The notes below the pieces were generated by a model that saw nothing but the letters and a program-made list of their open reading frames with translations, was not told where the DNA came from and did not search any database. Positions 42,713 to 50,859 of a stretch of 64,000 bases of DNA are shown here, piece after piece. The translations under genes were made by a program, and so were the position numbers. How positions within the stretch are numbered: position 1 is the stretch's first letter; each line of letters starts with the position of its first letter. The stretch covers positions 310,001 through 374,000 of the forward strand of contig NZ_QFOZ01000001.1 in the NCBI RefSeq assembly GCF_003241315.1, given 5' to 3'. The DNA is from Lawsonella clevelandensis. Lineage in GTDB: Bacteria > Actinomycetota > Actinomycetes > Mycobacteriales > Mycobacteriaceae.

Positions 42713-43999
42713 CTAGTTGTTGCGGGCATTTGCCGCTTGATTAGCACGAGTATTCACGTCTCGAAGCATGTTTTCTGCCATCGGACCAGAACGGCGAACT
42801 GTTTCTTGGCGCTCAAGCTCGGCCTCCACAAGAGTGCGGTCGAGATCGAGGAAAGTAAGCGGTTCAAGCTCATTCTTCTGGGCAGAATCAAGCATGTCGT
42901 GAATGGAATGTTTGGTGATATTACGTCCGCCAAGACCTGCAATTACTTCGTACAGATCGGGATGGAGATCGGGGTCGATATCGCGGAGAGAATGGAAAAT
43001 GTGGGAGGAGACGATACCACCAATTCCAACTTGGAAAGCTTTTTCAAAGCTAATGATGGTTTTGGCATTCTTTAGGGCATTTCCAACGGCTTCGAAGGGG
43101 AAAGGTCGGAAGGAGCAGATGGAAAGAACACCGATTTTTTCGCCTTGTGCACGACGTTCATCAACAACGTCTTTGAGCGTTCCCACAACGGAGCCAAGAG
43201 CCACGATGATGGTGTCGGCGTCATCACAGTGATAGGTGTGAATAAGTCCACCAGATTGACGGCCAAAGATTTTCTCAAACTCTTTTTGAACCTGTGGGAT
43301 AAGTTCACGAGCTTGCTTTTGTTTGTGGTGTGCGAGGTAACGAACTTCGGTGAATGCTTCAGGACCGACCATGGCGCCAATGGACATGGGGTGTTCAGGA
43401 TCGAGTACCTGGCGTGGTTCATACGGGGGGAGGAACTTAGCGACTTGTTCTTCTTCCGGGACATCTACTTGCTCGACTGCGTGAGTCAAGATGAAGCCAT
43501 CCATACATACCATGACAGGTAGTGAAAGTTCCTCCGCAATACGGAATGCCTGGACGTGGAGGTCGGCAGCTTCTTGGTTTGTTTCTGCGTAAAGCTGTAG
43601 CCACCCGGAGTCACGCTGGCTCATAGCGTCAGTGTGATCATTCCAAATGTTAATAGGGGCACCAATAGCGCGGTTGGCCACTGTCATAACAATGGGAAGG
43701 CCGAGACCAGAAGCGTTGTATACGGCTTCCACCATGAAGAGCAAGCCCTGTGATGCTGTTGCAGTATAAGCACGAGCACCTACTGCGGAAGCACCAATGG
43801 AAGCTGACATAGCAGCATACTCGGACTCCACATTGAGGTACTCGCAGTCCTGGAGTTCTCCATCCTTAACTAATTTAGAAAGGGCTTCGACGATGTGAGT
43901 TTGGGGGCTAATAGGGTATGCGGCAACGACCTGTGGTTTACAAGCGGCAACAGCTTGTGCCATGGCCTGTGAGCCTTCAATTTGCTTAAGCACTGGCAT
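42713..43999 (-). CDS. porA: 2-oxoacid:acceptor oxidoreductase, alpha subunit
   Basis: The pyrimidine-domain subunit, 428 residues from ATG 43999. The start MPVLKQIEGSQAMAQAV is the family N-terminus and is preceded by AAGAGG; a longer frame reaching 44239 is merely antisense-free read-through inside the gamma gene. Visible motifs are AYPISPQTHIVE, the NVESEYAAM segment, GARAYTATASQGL and the C-terminal GLGGRNIT. It overlaps the gamma gene by 14 bp, indicating coupled translation of the subunits. Confidence 0.93.
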   Translation of the reverse strand: MPVLKQIEGSQAMAQAVAACKPQVVAAYPISPQTHIVEALSKLVKDGELQDCEYLNVESEYAAMSASIGASAVGARAYTATASQGLLFMVEAVYNASGLGLPIVMTVANRAIGAPINIWNDHTDAMSQRDSGWLQLYAETNQEAADLHVQAFRIAEELSLPVMVCMDGFILTHAVEQVDVPEEEQVAKFLPPYEPRQVLDPEHPMSIGAMVGPEAFTEVRYLAHHKQKQARELIPQVQKEFEKIFGRQSGGLIHTYHCDDADTIIVALGSVVGTLKDVVDERRAQGEKIGVLSICSFRPFPFEAVGNALKNAKTIISFEKAFQVGIGGIVSSHIFHSLRDIDPDLHPDLYEVIAGLGGRNITKHSIHDMLDSAQKNELEPLTFLDLDRTLVEAELERQETVRRSGPMAENMLRDVNTRANQAANARNN

Positions 44000-44564
44000 G
44001 TACCTCTTCGTGAGAGAGCAGTTCCGCGGCAGCCTGAGCTGCAGCAATGTTCTTTTCTGCAATTGGCTTAGGGAACTTTGAATGAATAGCCTTCGTAACA
44101 GCTTCCATAGAGACAATGTCGGTGAAAGCAGTAACGGCACCGAGAAGAACCGCATTTGGGACATTGCGCCCCACGTATTGGAATGCGAGATCGGTAGCGG
44201 GAATAAGACGGATATGTCCAGGGATATGACTGTTGACAAGGTCGTTGAGATCTAACTCATCAAATGTTTTTGTTGAGTTGATAAGGGCATAACCGTCAGG
44301 TTTTAAACCTGAAAAGACATCCATAATTGCCAGCAGGGTGGGATCCTGGACAATGATGAGATCCGGTTCAAGTACAGGTTCGCGAGTGCGGATTTCTGTA
44401 TCCCGGATACGACAATATGACACTACTGGGGCGCCGGTGCGTTCAGAGCCGAAGCTGGGGAAAGCTTGCGCACAGTGTCCATCTTCAAATGCAGCAAAGG
44501 CGAGAAGGTCAGATGCAGTAACTACACCTTGTCCGCCTCGTCCATGAATTCGTACCTCAACCAT
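43986..44564 (-). CDS. porC: 2-oxoacid:acceptor oxidoreductase, gamma subunit
   Basis: The gamma subunit, 192 residues, binding the CoA-handling side of the enzyme. It begins with the diagnostic MVEVRIHGRGGQGVVTASDL and contains FPSFGSERTGAPVVSY. First gene of the four-gene operon. There is no ribosome site before the ATG; instead TATAGT lies 7 bases upstream, so the transcript may be leaderless. It reads towards suhB and is divergent from the DUF4193 gene across a 564-bp AT-rich region. Confidence 0.92.
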   Translation of the reverse strand: MVEVRIHGRGGQGVVTASDLLAFAAFEDGHCAQAFPSFGSERTGAPVVSYCRIRDTEIRTREPVLEPDLIIVQDPTLLAIMDVFSGLKPDGYALINSTKTFDELDLNDLVNSHIPGHIRLIPATDLAFQYVGRNVPNAVLLGAVTAFTDIVSMEAVTKAIHSKFPKPIAEKNIAAAQAAAELLSHEEVHASA

Positions 44565-44571
44565 ATTTAGA

Positions 44572-44577
44572 ACTATA
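44572..44577 (-). promoter_or_regulatory. Probable -10 box for a leaderless porC transcript
   Basis: On the minus strand TATAGT ends 7 bases before the porC ATG, which would place the transcription start at the initiation codon. No purine-rich ribosome site is present between them. No convincing -35 hexamer is seen 17 bases further up. Confidence 0.45.
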
Positions 44578-44820
44578 CGGCTGAAATGGAGAGGTTACCT
44601 GTGTAGTAGCGGCGTTTATAGCGTAATTACGCTACATATATTGGAACGAATAGCATTGTTTTTAAATTTTTATATATAGAGACAATATTTCTTAGATTTG
44701 CTGTATGGGAAAGTTCTGGTAGATGAACTCCATATAGCCTTTTATCAGCTAATTTCCGTATTGTGGAATATTATTTCCATATAAAAATTTTTTTAAAAAA
44801 TTTCCATAATTGCTCTATTA

Positions 44821-44839
44821 AAAGGTAAGCCTATCCTAA
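44821..44839. promoter_or_regulatory. DtxR/IdeR iron-box candidate
   Basis: The 19-mer AAAGGTAAGCCTATCCTAA matches the DtxR/IdeR consensus TTAGGTTAGGCTAACCTAA at 14 of 19 positions, with nearly all of the AGGT..CC-T outer half-sites conserved. It lies 257 bp upstream of porC and 290 bp upstream of DUF4193. DtxR is encoded at 31964-32653. Which gene it serves is not clear from distance alone. Confidence 0.6.
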
Positions 44840-45128
44840 TTATTTGTAATGTACAAGTGCTTTATCTGGATCACGTGATAAACGGTATAACAATGCGGCT
44901 ATGACGATCTCATAGAGGAAAATCGAGAGTGTGGAGAGAGGCTATACGCGCGTAATTTTGAGACTTGACAAAAATGCGAGAATCTCTAGCAGAGAAAGCT
45001 ATGAAAAATGTTCGCATTAGCTAGCATTAGGGCCTTTCTTTCTGTAATATGCCGTTGTCGAGCTAGGCCTACATTATGTGGGTATAGGCACCATCTCGTC
45101 TCTTACTGCGACGATTAAGGAATGAATT

Positions 45129-45434
45129 ATGGCGACTGACTACGACGCACCGCGTAATAACGACGCTGACGGTCTTGAAAGTAATTCTCTTGAAGAATTA
45201 CAAGCAGGCCGCGGGGAGAACCAAGCTGGTTCTGCAGAAATTGATGAAGTAGATACTGCCGAGTCGTATGAGCTGCCTGGCGCCGACTTGTCTGATGAGG
45301 AACTTACTGTCCGCGTTGTTCCTAAACAAAAAGACGAATTCACGTGTGGTGTATGTTTTCTCGTACAGCACATTAGCCGCCTTGCGTATATCGATGAGGA
45401 TGGCACCATGGTGTGCCAGGATTGTGCTGGATAA
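45129..45434 (+). CDS. DUF4193 domain-containing protein
   Basis: A 101-residue acidic actinobacterial protein. It starts MATDYDAPR, the family hallmark, and ends in a zinc-ribbon-like pair CGVC (in DEFTCGVCFLV) and CQDC. Function unknown; it may touch RNA polymerase or RNA as other small four-Cys proteins do, but nothing in the sequence proves that. AAGGA precedes the ATG. A stem-loop without a T-run separates it from dut, so read-through into the dut-DUF3710-DUF3159 genes is possible. Confidence 0.9.
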   Translation: MATDYDAPRNNDADGLESNSLEELQAGRGENQAGSAEIDEVDTAESYELPGADLSDEELTVRVVPKQKDEFTCGVCFLVQHISRLAYIDEDGTMVCQDCAG

Positions 45435-45451
45435 TCTATTGTGCAGTTCCT

Positions 45452-45489
45452 TAAAGGCCATGCAAAGGAAAATCTTTGCGTGGCCTTTA
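45452..45489 (+). terminator. Stem-loop between DUF4193 and dut
   Basis: A 16-bp stem with one G-U pair (45452-45467 with 45474-45489) and a 6-base loop. It is not followed by a T-run on the plus strand (GGTCTCC), so it may attenuate or stabilise mRNA rather than fully terminate. Confidence 0.6.
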
Positions 45490-45528
45490 GGTCTCCATAG
45501 CAATTAATGCAGCGGTACACTCAAGATC

Positions 45529-46005
45529 ATGTCTGGACTCACACCTACCTCTTGTGTTGTTAATATCGTTCGCCTTGATTCGGAGCTTCCTCTTCCCATG
45601 CGTGCTCATCATGATGATGCAGGGGTGGATCTTTACTCTGCGGAATCTCTCACACTAGAACCCGGACAGCGACAACTTGTCCGTACTGGTATTGCTATTG
45701 AACTTCCTTTTGGGACGGTAGGTTTTATCAATCCACGTTCAGGACTTGCTGCTCGTAGTGGTCTTTCTATCGTTAATGCGCCTGGTACTGTGGATGCTGG
45801 TTACCGTGGAGAGATCAAAGTGTGCCTTATCAATCTTGATCCACAGCAGTCTATTGAAATTAAACGTGGAGATCGCATTGCACAGTTGCTGGTTCAACGT
45901 GTTGAAATGTTTACATTTAATGAAGTAGAAAAGCTTGGTGTATCCGAGCGAGGAGAGAATGGCTATGGCTCTACCGGTGGTCATTCAACGCTTGTAGAAG
46001 GCTAG
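45529..46005 (+). CDS. dut: Deoxyuridine 5'-triphosphate nucleotidohydrolase
   Basis: dUTPase hydrolyses dUTP to dUMP, keeping uracil out of DNA. The 158-residue product has all five trimeric dUTPase motifs: DDAGVDLYS, NPRSGLAARSGLS, NAPGTVDAGYRGE, RGDRIAQLLVQ and the glycine-rich C-terminus RGENGYGSTGGH. ATG 45529 gives a canonical length. The DUF3710 gene begins 3 bp after its stop, as in related genomes. Confidence 0.97.
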   Translation: MSGLTPTSCVVNIVRLDSELPLPMRAHHDDAGVDLYSAESLTLEPGQRQLVRTGIAIELPFGTVGFINPRSGLAARSGLSIVNAPGTVDAGYRGEIKVCLINLDPQQSIEIKRGDRIAQLLVQRVEMFTFNEVEKLGVSERGENGYGSTGGHSTLVEG

Positions 46006-46008
46006 TTA

Positions 46009-46836
46009 ATGTTTGGATTCGGAAAGAAAAAAAAGAAAGCAGCACAGAAAAAGAGCGCTGTAGCAGAAGAGACAAGTGTTAAAAACGCGAGTGCTGAAGG
46101 CACGAGAGATACCTCTGAGAACTCGGTAGACAGTGTCGTCACTTCAACAGCTAGCTCCAGTAATACTGGCAGTCAGGTTCCTCCTCAGGAAGGTCCGTTT
46201 GATGAGTCAGATGGCACTATAACGGGGCTTCTCGACCCCGATGGTGAAGGACTTGGCATTCTTGATTTTGGGGCCTATGCTTTCGTTCCTCCTGTCAATA
46301 CACAACTTCAGATTGAGTCATCTGAAGAACAGAACCTTGTTGTACACGTTCTGTCAGGGCAAAGCAATATTACGATAGATGCGTATGCGGCTCCTAAAAC
46401 GGGGGGCCAATGGAGATTTGTCGCCTCCGAGCTAGCAGATGGTTTACGTAACCAAGGTGCAAAGGTTTCTATCCAAGATGGTCCTTGGGGCCGTGAGGTC
46501 ATAGGATCCGCCGCAGAGTCCGTTATTCGTTTTATCGGTGTGGATGGCCCTCGGTGGATGCTCCGAGCTGTTATCGTCAGTAGTCCAGCAGAAGCTGAAC
46601 AATCTGCTGAAATAGCACGCACAATGTTGAGCCATACTGTAGTACGTCGTGGTACAAATCCCATGCCTGCGCGTACCCCCATTCCGTTGGTGCTTCCCAT
46701 GGAGATTCTCGAACAGATACAGGCCGAACAACTCCGTCAGCAAGAGGACACGAAATTGGCTGCCGAACAGGCGCGGAAGCGTGATGCTGCAGATAATGGC
46801 GAAGCGCTTCAACAATTTGACCAATCCGAGTCCTAA
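46009..46836 (+). CDS. DUF3710 domain-containing protein
   Basis: A 275-residue actinobacterial protein of unknown function. It has a lysine-rich start (GFGKKKKKAAQKKS), a Ser/Thr-rich linker to about 65, and the DUF3710 core (about 65-225) beginning GPFDESDGT and containing PWGREVIG and RWMLRAVI. The tail is Gln/Glu-rich and helical. It sits in a tight run with dut (3 bp) and DUF3159 (2 bp), an order conserved in mycobacteria and corynebacteria, suggesting one operon. Confidence 0.9.
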   Translation: MFGFGKKKKKAAQKKSAVAEETSVKNASAEGTRDTSENSVDSVVTSTASSSNTGSQVPPQEGPFDESDGTITGLLDPDGEGLGILDFGAYAFVPPVNTQLQIESSEEQNLVVHVLSGQSNITIDAYAAPKTGGQWRFVASELADGLRNQGAKVSIQDGPWGREVIGSAAESVIRFIGVDGPRWMLRAVIVSSPAEAEQSAEIARTMLSHTVVRRGTNPMPARTPIPLVLPMEILEQIQAEQLRQQEDTKLAAEQARKRDAADNGEALQQFDQSES

Positions 46837-46838
46837 AT

Positions 46839-47537
46839 ATGAGTTCTTCCTCCTCAATTCCGTGCGAAGATCCACAGCAAGAACAAGATAAAGACTGCAC
46901 TCTTCAAGAGGATAACGACGCTCTTGAAGAGACTCTCTTGGAGCGTATGGGCGGATGGCGTGGGGTGGTGTACTCCACGCTTCCAGTTGTGGTTTTTGTG
47001 CCCGTTAACGCGTGGAAGGGACTTATGCCCGCGCTATGGAGTGCTTTCGCTATCGCCGTCGTCATTTTTCTTCTCCGTCTTATTCGTCGAGAAAAACTTA
47101 CCCCTGCCGTATCTGGCCTAATAGCGGTGGCATTGTGTGCCTTTATTGCTTATCGGATGGGCAATGCTAAGGGATATTTTGTCTGGGGAATTTGGGTATC
47201 GGCTGCCTATGCAGTGATATCTATCATTTCCATTGTGGTTCGGTGGCCTTTAATTGGTGTTGTACTGAATCTATTGAATGGGCATGACCAATCGTGGCAA
47301 AAGAACAAGACCAGTCGCTATTGGTATGATCTTGCTACTTTTGCGTGGGCCTTAGTATTCGCCGCTCGCTTTGCTATACAACAGTGGCTTTATCTTAAAG
47401 ATGCAGCAACTGCTTTGGGGGTTACTCGTATCGTCATGGGATGGCCGCTTACTATTGTTGCCGTCGTTATCACTGTTTGGGCTGTCAAGAAGACAACACG
47501 GGAACAGTCTGAATCTTGTTCAAAAACAGATTCGTGA
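46839..47537 (+). CDS. DUF3159 membrane protein
   Basis: A 232-residue integral membrane protein. A polar acidic N-terminus (about 1-35) precedes the family signature LLERMGGWRGVVYSTLPVVV, then about six hydrophobic segments and a conserved KNKTSRYWYDLATFAWALV block. Function unknown. It begins 2 bp after the DUF3710 stop and is followed after 20 bp by the methyltransferase gene, so all four probably share a message. A short charged C-terminal tail faces one side of the membrane. Confidence 0.9.
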   Translation: MSSSSSIPCEDPQQEQDKDCTLQEDNDALEETLLERMGGWRGVVYSTLPVVVFVPVNAWKGLMPALWSAFAIAVVIFLLRLIRREKLTPAVSGLIAVALCAFIAYRMGNAKGYFVWGIWVSAAYAVISIISIVVRWPLIGVVLNLLNGHDQSWQKNKTSRYWYDLATFAWALVFAARFAIQQWLYLKDAATALGVTRIVMGWPLTIVAVVITVWAVKKTTREQSESCSKTDS

Positions 47538-47557
47538 GAGTGAGGGTGGTGTAGAAA

Positions 47558-48916
47558 GTGCATAACGACTCTACGAAGTGCTTGCCAGACCCAGAGGCAG
47601 AGACTCTCGATAACTGTATACGCGTTAAGTGTGGTGGTCCTGCGCATGGGGGAGCTATGGTGGCGCGACATCATGGTCGCGTTATTTTTGTTGACGGTGC
47701 ATTACCCAATGAAGACGTTACTGTCTGTGTTACGGAGGAGAAAAAATCTTTTGTACGCGGATATGTCGTCGATATTCATTCAGCGAATCCTGAACGACGA
47801 GACCACGTGTGTGAAGCAGCAGCGGCTGGAGCCGGATGCTGTACATGGGATAATGCCTCATTAACTCTGCAGCGAACGATGAAGGCACAGATTGTTGATG
47901 ATCTTCTTCACCGTATTGGTGGTTGTTCTCATATTCCCTGGAAGGGGTCTGTTACTCCGCTTTCTGGAGAAACATTGTCTGGAGAACCCAATACGGATGG
48001 AACACAGTGGCGAGTACGTCAGCGGTTGAGTATTAATAGTCGTGGAGAAGTGGGACCTTTAGCAGCGCGTTCTCACACTGTTATTGCGGCTACGTGTTCG
48101 CAGGTAGTACCACTATTATCCGGTTCTCCTCGAGAATGGGGGATCGCGGATGAAGTAGCTTCTTTGGCAGGTACGTCATCTGAGCTAGTCTTGGCGGCTG
48201 ACTCATTAGGGGAACGCCATATCGTTTCTCTAACGCGCGAACAACGGCACTATCGTGGATCTCGCCGTGCACAAGCTACTGCCCGTCGTGCTCATACTTC
48301 CCATATTGTTCGTCGTGAAGTTTTAGAAGGATCTGGAATGGCGACGGAGAGAGTTCTGGGACAGGAATGGCATATACCAGCTGATTCATTCTGGCAGGCG
48401 CATTATGCTGCACCAGCTGTATATGCCCAGCTTGTGTGTGATTGTGCGGATTTACATGATGGTGAGTCAGCCTGGGATTTATATGGCGGATGCGGTATTT
48501 TTGCCCATGCATTATCGCGTGCAGCATCCCACTCCTGCGCTGTTGTTTCCGTTGATACTGCAGGCCCAGCAATAGCTGCGGGAAAAGCTAGTTTTCGCCA
48601 CACTGGCCAAAAAATTTCTATGGTGGAAAGTTCTGTTTCACAGTGGCTGCACAAAGGTGTTTCTGCTGACGATACTGCACCCGCTACAGTAGTGTTGGAT
48701 CCTCCACGCGCAGGGGCGGGGAAAGATGTCGTGTGTGGAGTTGCAGCCCATCAACCTCGAACTGTCATGCATTTTGGGTGTGATGCTGCAGCTTTTGCAC
48801 GCGATCTCCATTTGTGGAAAGAGAATGGTTACGGTATCTCTGAAGTGCGCATTTTTGATAGTTTTCCTAATACCCCTCACATGGAGTGTTTCGCTCTGTT
48901 GAGGCGTCTACTCTAA
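47558..48916 (+). CDS. TRAM-domain RNA (uracil-5-)methyltransferase, TrmA/RlmD-like
   Basis: A 452-residue SAM-dependent methyltransferase of the RumA/TrmA family, predicted to make m5U in rRNA or tRNA. A TRAM-like OB fold (about 18-75, IRVKCGGPAHGG to VVDIHS) is followed by cysteine-containing HVCEAAAAGAGCC, then the catalytic domain with WDLYGGCGIFAHAL (SAM motif), VVLDPPRAGAGK and the nucleophile Cys in MHFGCDAAAFARDL. GTG start at 47558. The exact target base cannot be told. dxs follows by about 50 bp. Confidence 0.88.
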   Translation: MHNDSTKCLPDPEAETLDNCIRVKCGGPAHGGAMVARHHGRVIFVDGALPNEDVTVCVTEEKKSFVRGYVVDIHSANPERRDHVCEAAAAGAGCCTWDNASLTLQRTMKAQIVDDLLHRIGGCSHIPWKGSVTPLSGETLSGEPNTDGTQWRVRQRLSINSRGEVGPLAARSHTVIAATCSQVVPLLSGSPREWGIADEVASLAGTSSELVLAADSLGERHIVSLTREQRHYRGSRRAQATARRAHTSHIVRREVLEGSGMATERVLGQEWHIPADSFWQAHYAAPAVYAQLVCDCADLHDGESAWDLYGGCGIFAHALSRAASHSCAVVSVDTAGPAIAAGKASFRHTGQKISMVESSVSQWLHKGVSADDTAPATVVLDPPRAGAGKDVVCGVAAHQPRTVMHFGCDAAAFARDLHLWKENGYGISEVRIFDSFPNTPHMECFALLRRLL

Positions 48917-48965
48917 ACTGTATTAGTCCTCAGCGGACGAGTTTATTGTTAAGGAGGTGCCATCC

Positions 48966-50840
48966 GTGTCGCTTCTGGAGCATATTAATGAACCTGCAGA
49001 TTTGGCGGGGTTGACGTATCCCGAAATGCAAGAATTAGCTGAAGAGATCCGCCAATTTCTTATTCATAGTGTCTCCCAAACTGGTGGTCACCTTGGTCCT
49101 AATCTAGGCGTTGTGGAGCTGACTCTCGCAATACATCGTGTTTTCACATCTCCGCAGGACGCTATTATTTTTGATACTGGCCATCAAAGTTACGTGCATA
49201 AGATCATCACTGGTCGGAGAGAACGCTTCAATACCTTACGACAGGCAGGTGGACTATCTGGTTATCCCAGTCGCTCAGAAAGTTGTCATGACTGGGTTGA
49301 ATCTTCTCACGCTTCAGCTTCGCTGTCCTATGCAGATGGTCTTGTAAAATCGTTCGCTATTGATGGCATTCGCCGTAACATCGTTGTTGTTGTTGGCGAT
49401 GGGGCTCTCACCGGAGGTATGACGTGGGAGGCCCTCAATAATATTGCTGAACATAAGCATGCGTCGTTAACCATTGTTGTTAATGACAATGGTCGCTCCT
49501 ACGCTCCTACTATCGGGGGATTAGCAGAGCGTTTAACGCGGCTACGTACTGAAAACGCCTATGAGTGGGCGATGTATCAAACGAAGAAAAAACTGAAGGA
49601 GAGGGGTAAATTCGGACAATTTGTCTATTCGCTTCTGCACGGTTTTAAAACGGGTATTAAAGATACAGTTGTCCCCGAACCTCTTTATAGTGATCTAGGG
49701 TTGAAATATATTGGTCCAGTTGATGGGCATAATCAACGTGCTATAGAAACTGCTTTGAAACGAGCACGAGATTTTGATGGCCCGGTAATAGTGCATGCGG
49801 TTACTCGAAAAGGGGAAGGGTACCCGTTCGCAGAACATGATAAACGCGATCATATGCATACCACGGAGGCTATAGATCCAGAGACAGGTATCTCCCTCGT
49901 TCTGCATAGGCCAGGATGGACAGAAGTCTTTTCAGAAGAAATGCTCCGACTTGGTGCAGAAAGACCAGATATTGTGGCCATTACCGCAGCCATGGCAGGT
50001 CCAGTAGGTCTTGTTCCATTCCGTGATAAATATCCTGATCGATTTTTTGATGTAGGTATTGCGGAACAGCATGCTATTGCTTCTGCTGCAGGGTTGGCAT
50101 TGGGCGGTAAACACCCCGTAGTAGCTTTGTATGCTACCTTCCTTAACCGTGCTTTTGATCAGCTCTTGATGGATGTTGCTCTCATCCATCAACCGGTTAC
50201 AGTCGTGCTTGATCGAGCTGGGGTAACAGGACCAGATGGTGCAAGTCATGATGGTATGTGGGATCTTTCTTTAATGAGTGTTATTCCCACAATGCGTGTT
50301 GCTGCACCTCGTGATCCGCGCACACTGCGTGAAGAGATCAATGAGGCCGTCGCCATTGACGATGGTCCAACAGTAGTTCGTTACCCTAAAGGACCAGTTA
50401 CTGACGATCTCACTGTTATACGCCGTACTGAAGATGGTGTTGATATCCTTTTTGAAGAGGGAAAAGATGTCCTTATTGTGGGTGTCGGGACTTTTGCACG
50501 CCGTGCAGTAACTGCTGCGCAGAAATTGGTACAAGAGAATATTGGCGTCACCGTTGTGGATCCTCGTTGGGTACTTCCTCTTCCGGAATATCTTCTCCAG
50601 GAATCAGGTAAGTATCGTCTAGTGGTTGTTTATGAGGATAATGCCGTCAACGGAGGTATTGGTTCTGTTATGAGTACTGCCTTACATCGACGTGAATGTG
50701 ATGTACCGTTACGACAGTTAGCACTTCCACAAGAATTTTTACCGGTCGGTACCCGCAAGGATCTTCTGAAAAATTACGGTTTGGACAGCAGTAGTGCAGC
50801 TCACCGTATAAAAGAATGGTTCCAGAAAATTAGCGGGTAA
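48966..50840 (+). CDS. dxs: 1-deoxy-D-xylulose-5-phosphate synthase
   Basis: Dxs condenses pyruvate and glyceraldehyde-3-phosphate with thiamine diphosphate, the first step of the MEP isoprenoid pathway. From GTG 48966 the product is 624 residues, starting MSLLEHINEPADL. An AAGGAGG site at 48951-48957 fits this start, while the in-frame GTG at 48957 overlaps the site. Motifs are GHLGPNLGVVELT, TPP-binding GDGALTGGMTWEALNN and the C-terminal transketolase-like region. It needs pyruvate, the likely substrate of the por complex as well. Confidence 0.97.
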   Translation: MSLLEHINEPADLAGLTYPEMQELAEEIRQFLIHSVSQTGGHLGPNLGVVELTLAIHRVFTSPQDAIIFDTGHQSYVHKIITGRRERFNTLRQAGGLSGYPSRSESCHDWVESSHASASLSYADGLVKSFAIDGIRRNIVVVVGDGALTGGMTWEALNNIAEHKHASLTIVVNDNGRSYAPTIGGLAERLTRLRTENAYEWAMYQTKKKLKERGKFGQFVYSLLHGFKTGIKDTVVPEPLYSDLGLKYIGPVDGHNQRAIETALKRARDFDGPVIVHAVTRKGEGYPFAEHDKRDHMHTTEAIDPETGISLVLHRPGWTEVFSEEMLRLGAERPDIVAITAAMAGPVGLVPFRDKYPDRFFDVGIAEQHAIASAAGLALGGKHPVVALYATFLNRAFDQLLMDVALIHQPVTVVLDRAGVTGPDGASHDGMWDLSLMSVIPTMRVAAPRDPRTLREEINEAVAIDDGPTVVRYPKGPVTDDLTVIRRTEDGVDILFEEGKDVLIVGVGTFARRAVTAAQKLVQENIGVTVVDPRWVLPLPEYLLQESGKYRLVVVYEDNAVNGGIGSVMSTALHRRECDVPLRQLALPQEFLPVGTRKDLLKNYGLDSSSAAHRIKEWFQKISG

Positions 50841-50859
50841 ACGCCACAAGAGATATCTG

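Larger units (their letters stand above)
44565..45128. promoter_or_regulatory. AT-rich divergent regulatory region between porC and DUF4193
   Basis: 564 bp without a credible gene. It is markedly AT-rich between about 44630 and 44860, including a run of A and T near 44781-44803. It holds an iron-box-like element (44821-44839), TGGAA-TATTAT-TTCCA near 44765, TTGTA-ATG-TACAA (44844-44856), ATCACGTGAT (44870-44879) and the repeat GCATTAG-CTA-GCATTAG near 45014-45030. A TTGACA at 44965-44970 lacks a matching -10. Confidence 0.6.

Noticed and set aside
44000..44239. 80-residue N-terminal extension of the alpha subunit gene
   Set aside because: It lies entirely within the gamma gene in another frame, and the family N-terminus begins at 43999 with a ribosome site before it.
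44965..44970. TTGACA as promoter of DUF4193
   Set aside because: No -10 element at 16-18 bp; the nearest TATGAA-like hexamer is 29 bp away.
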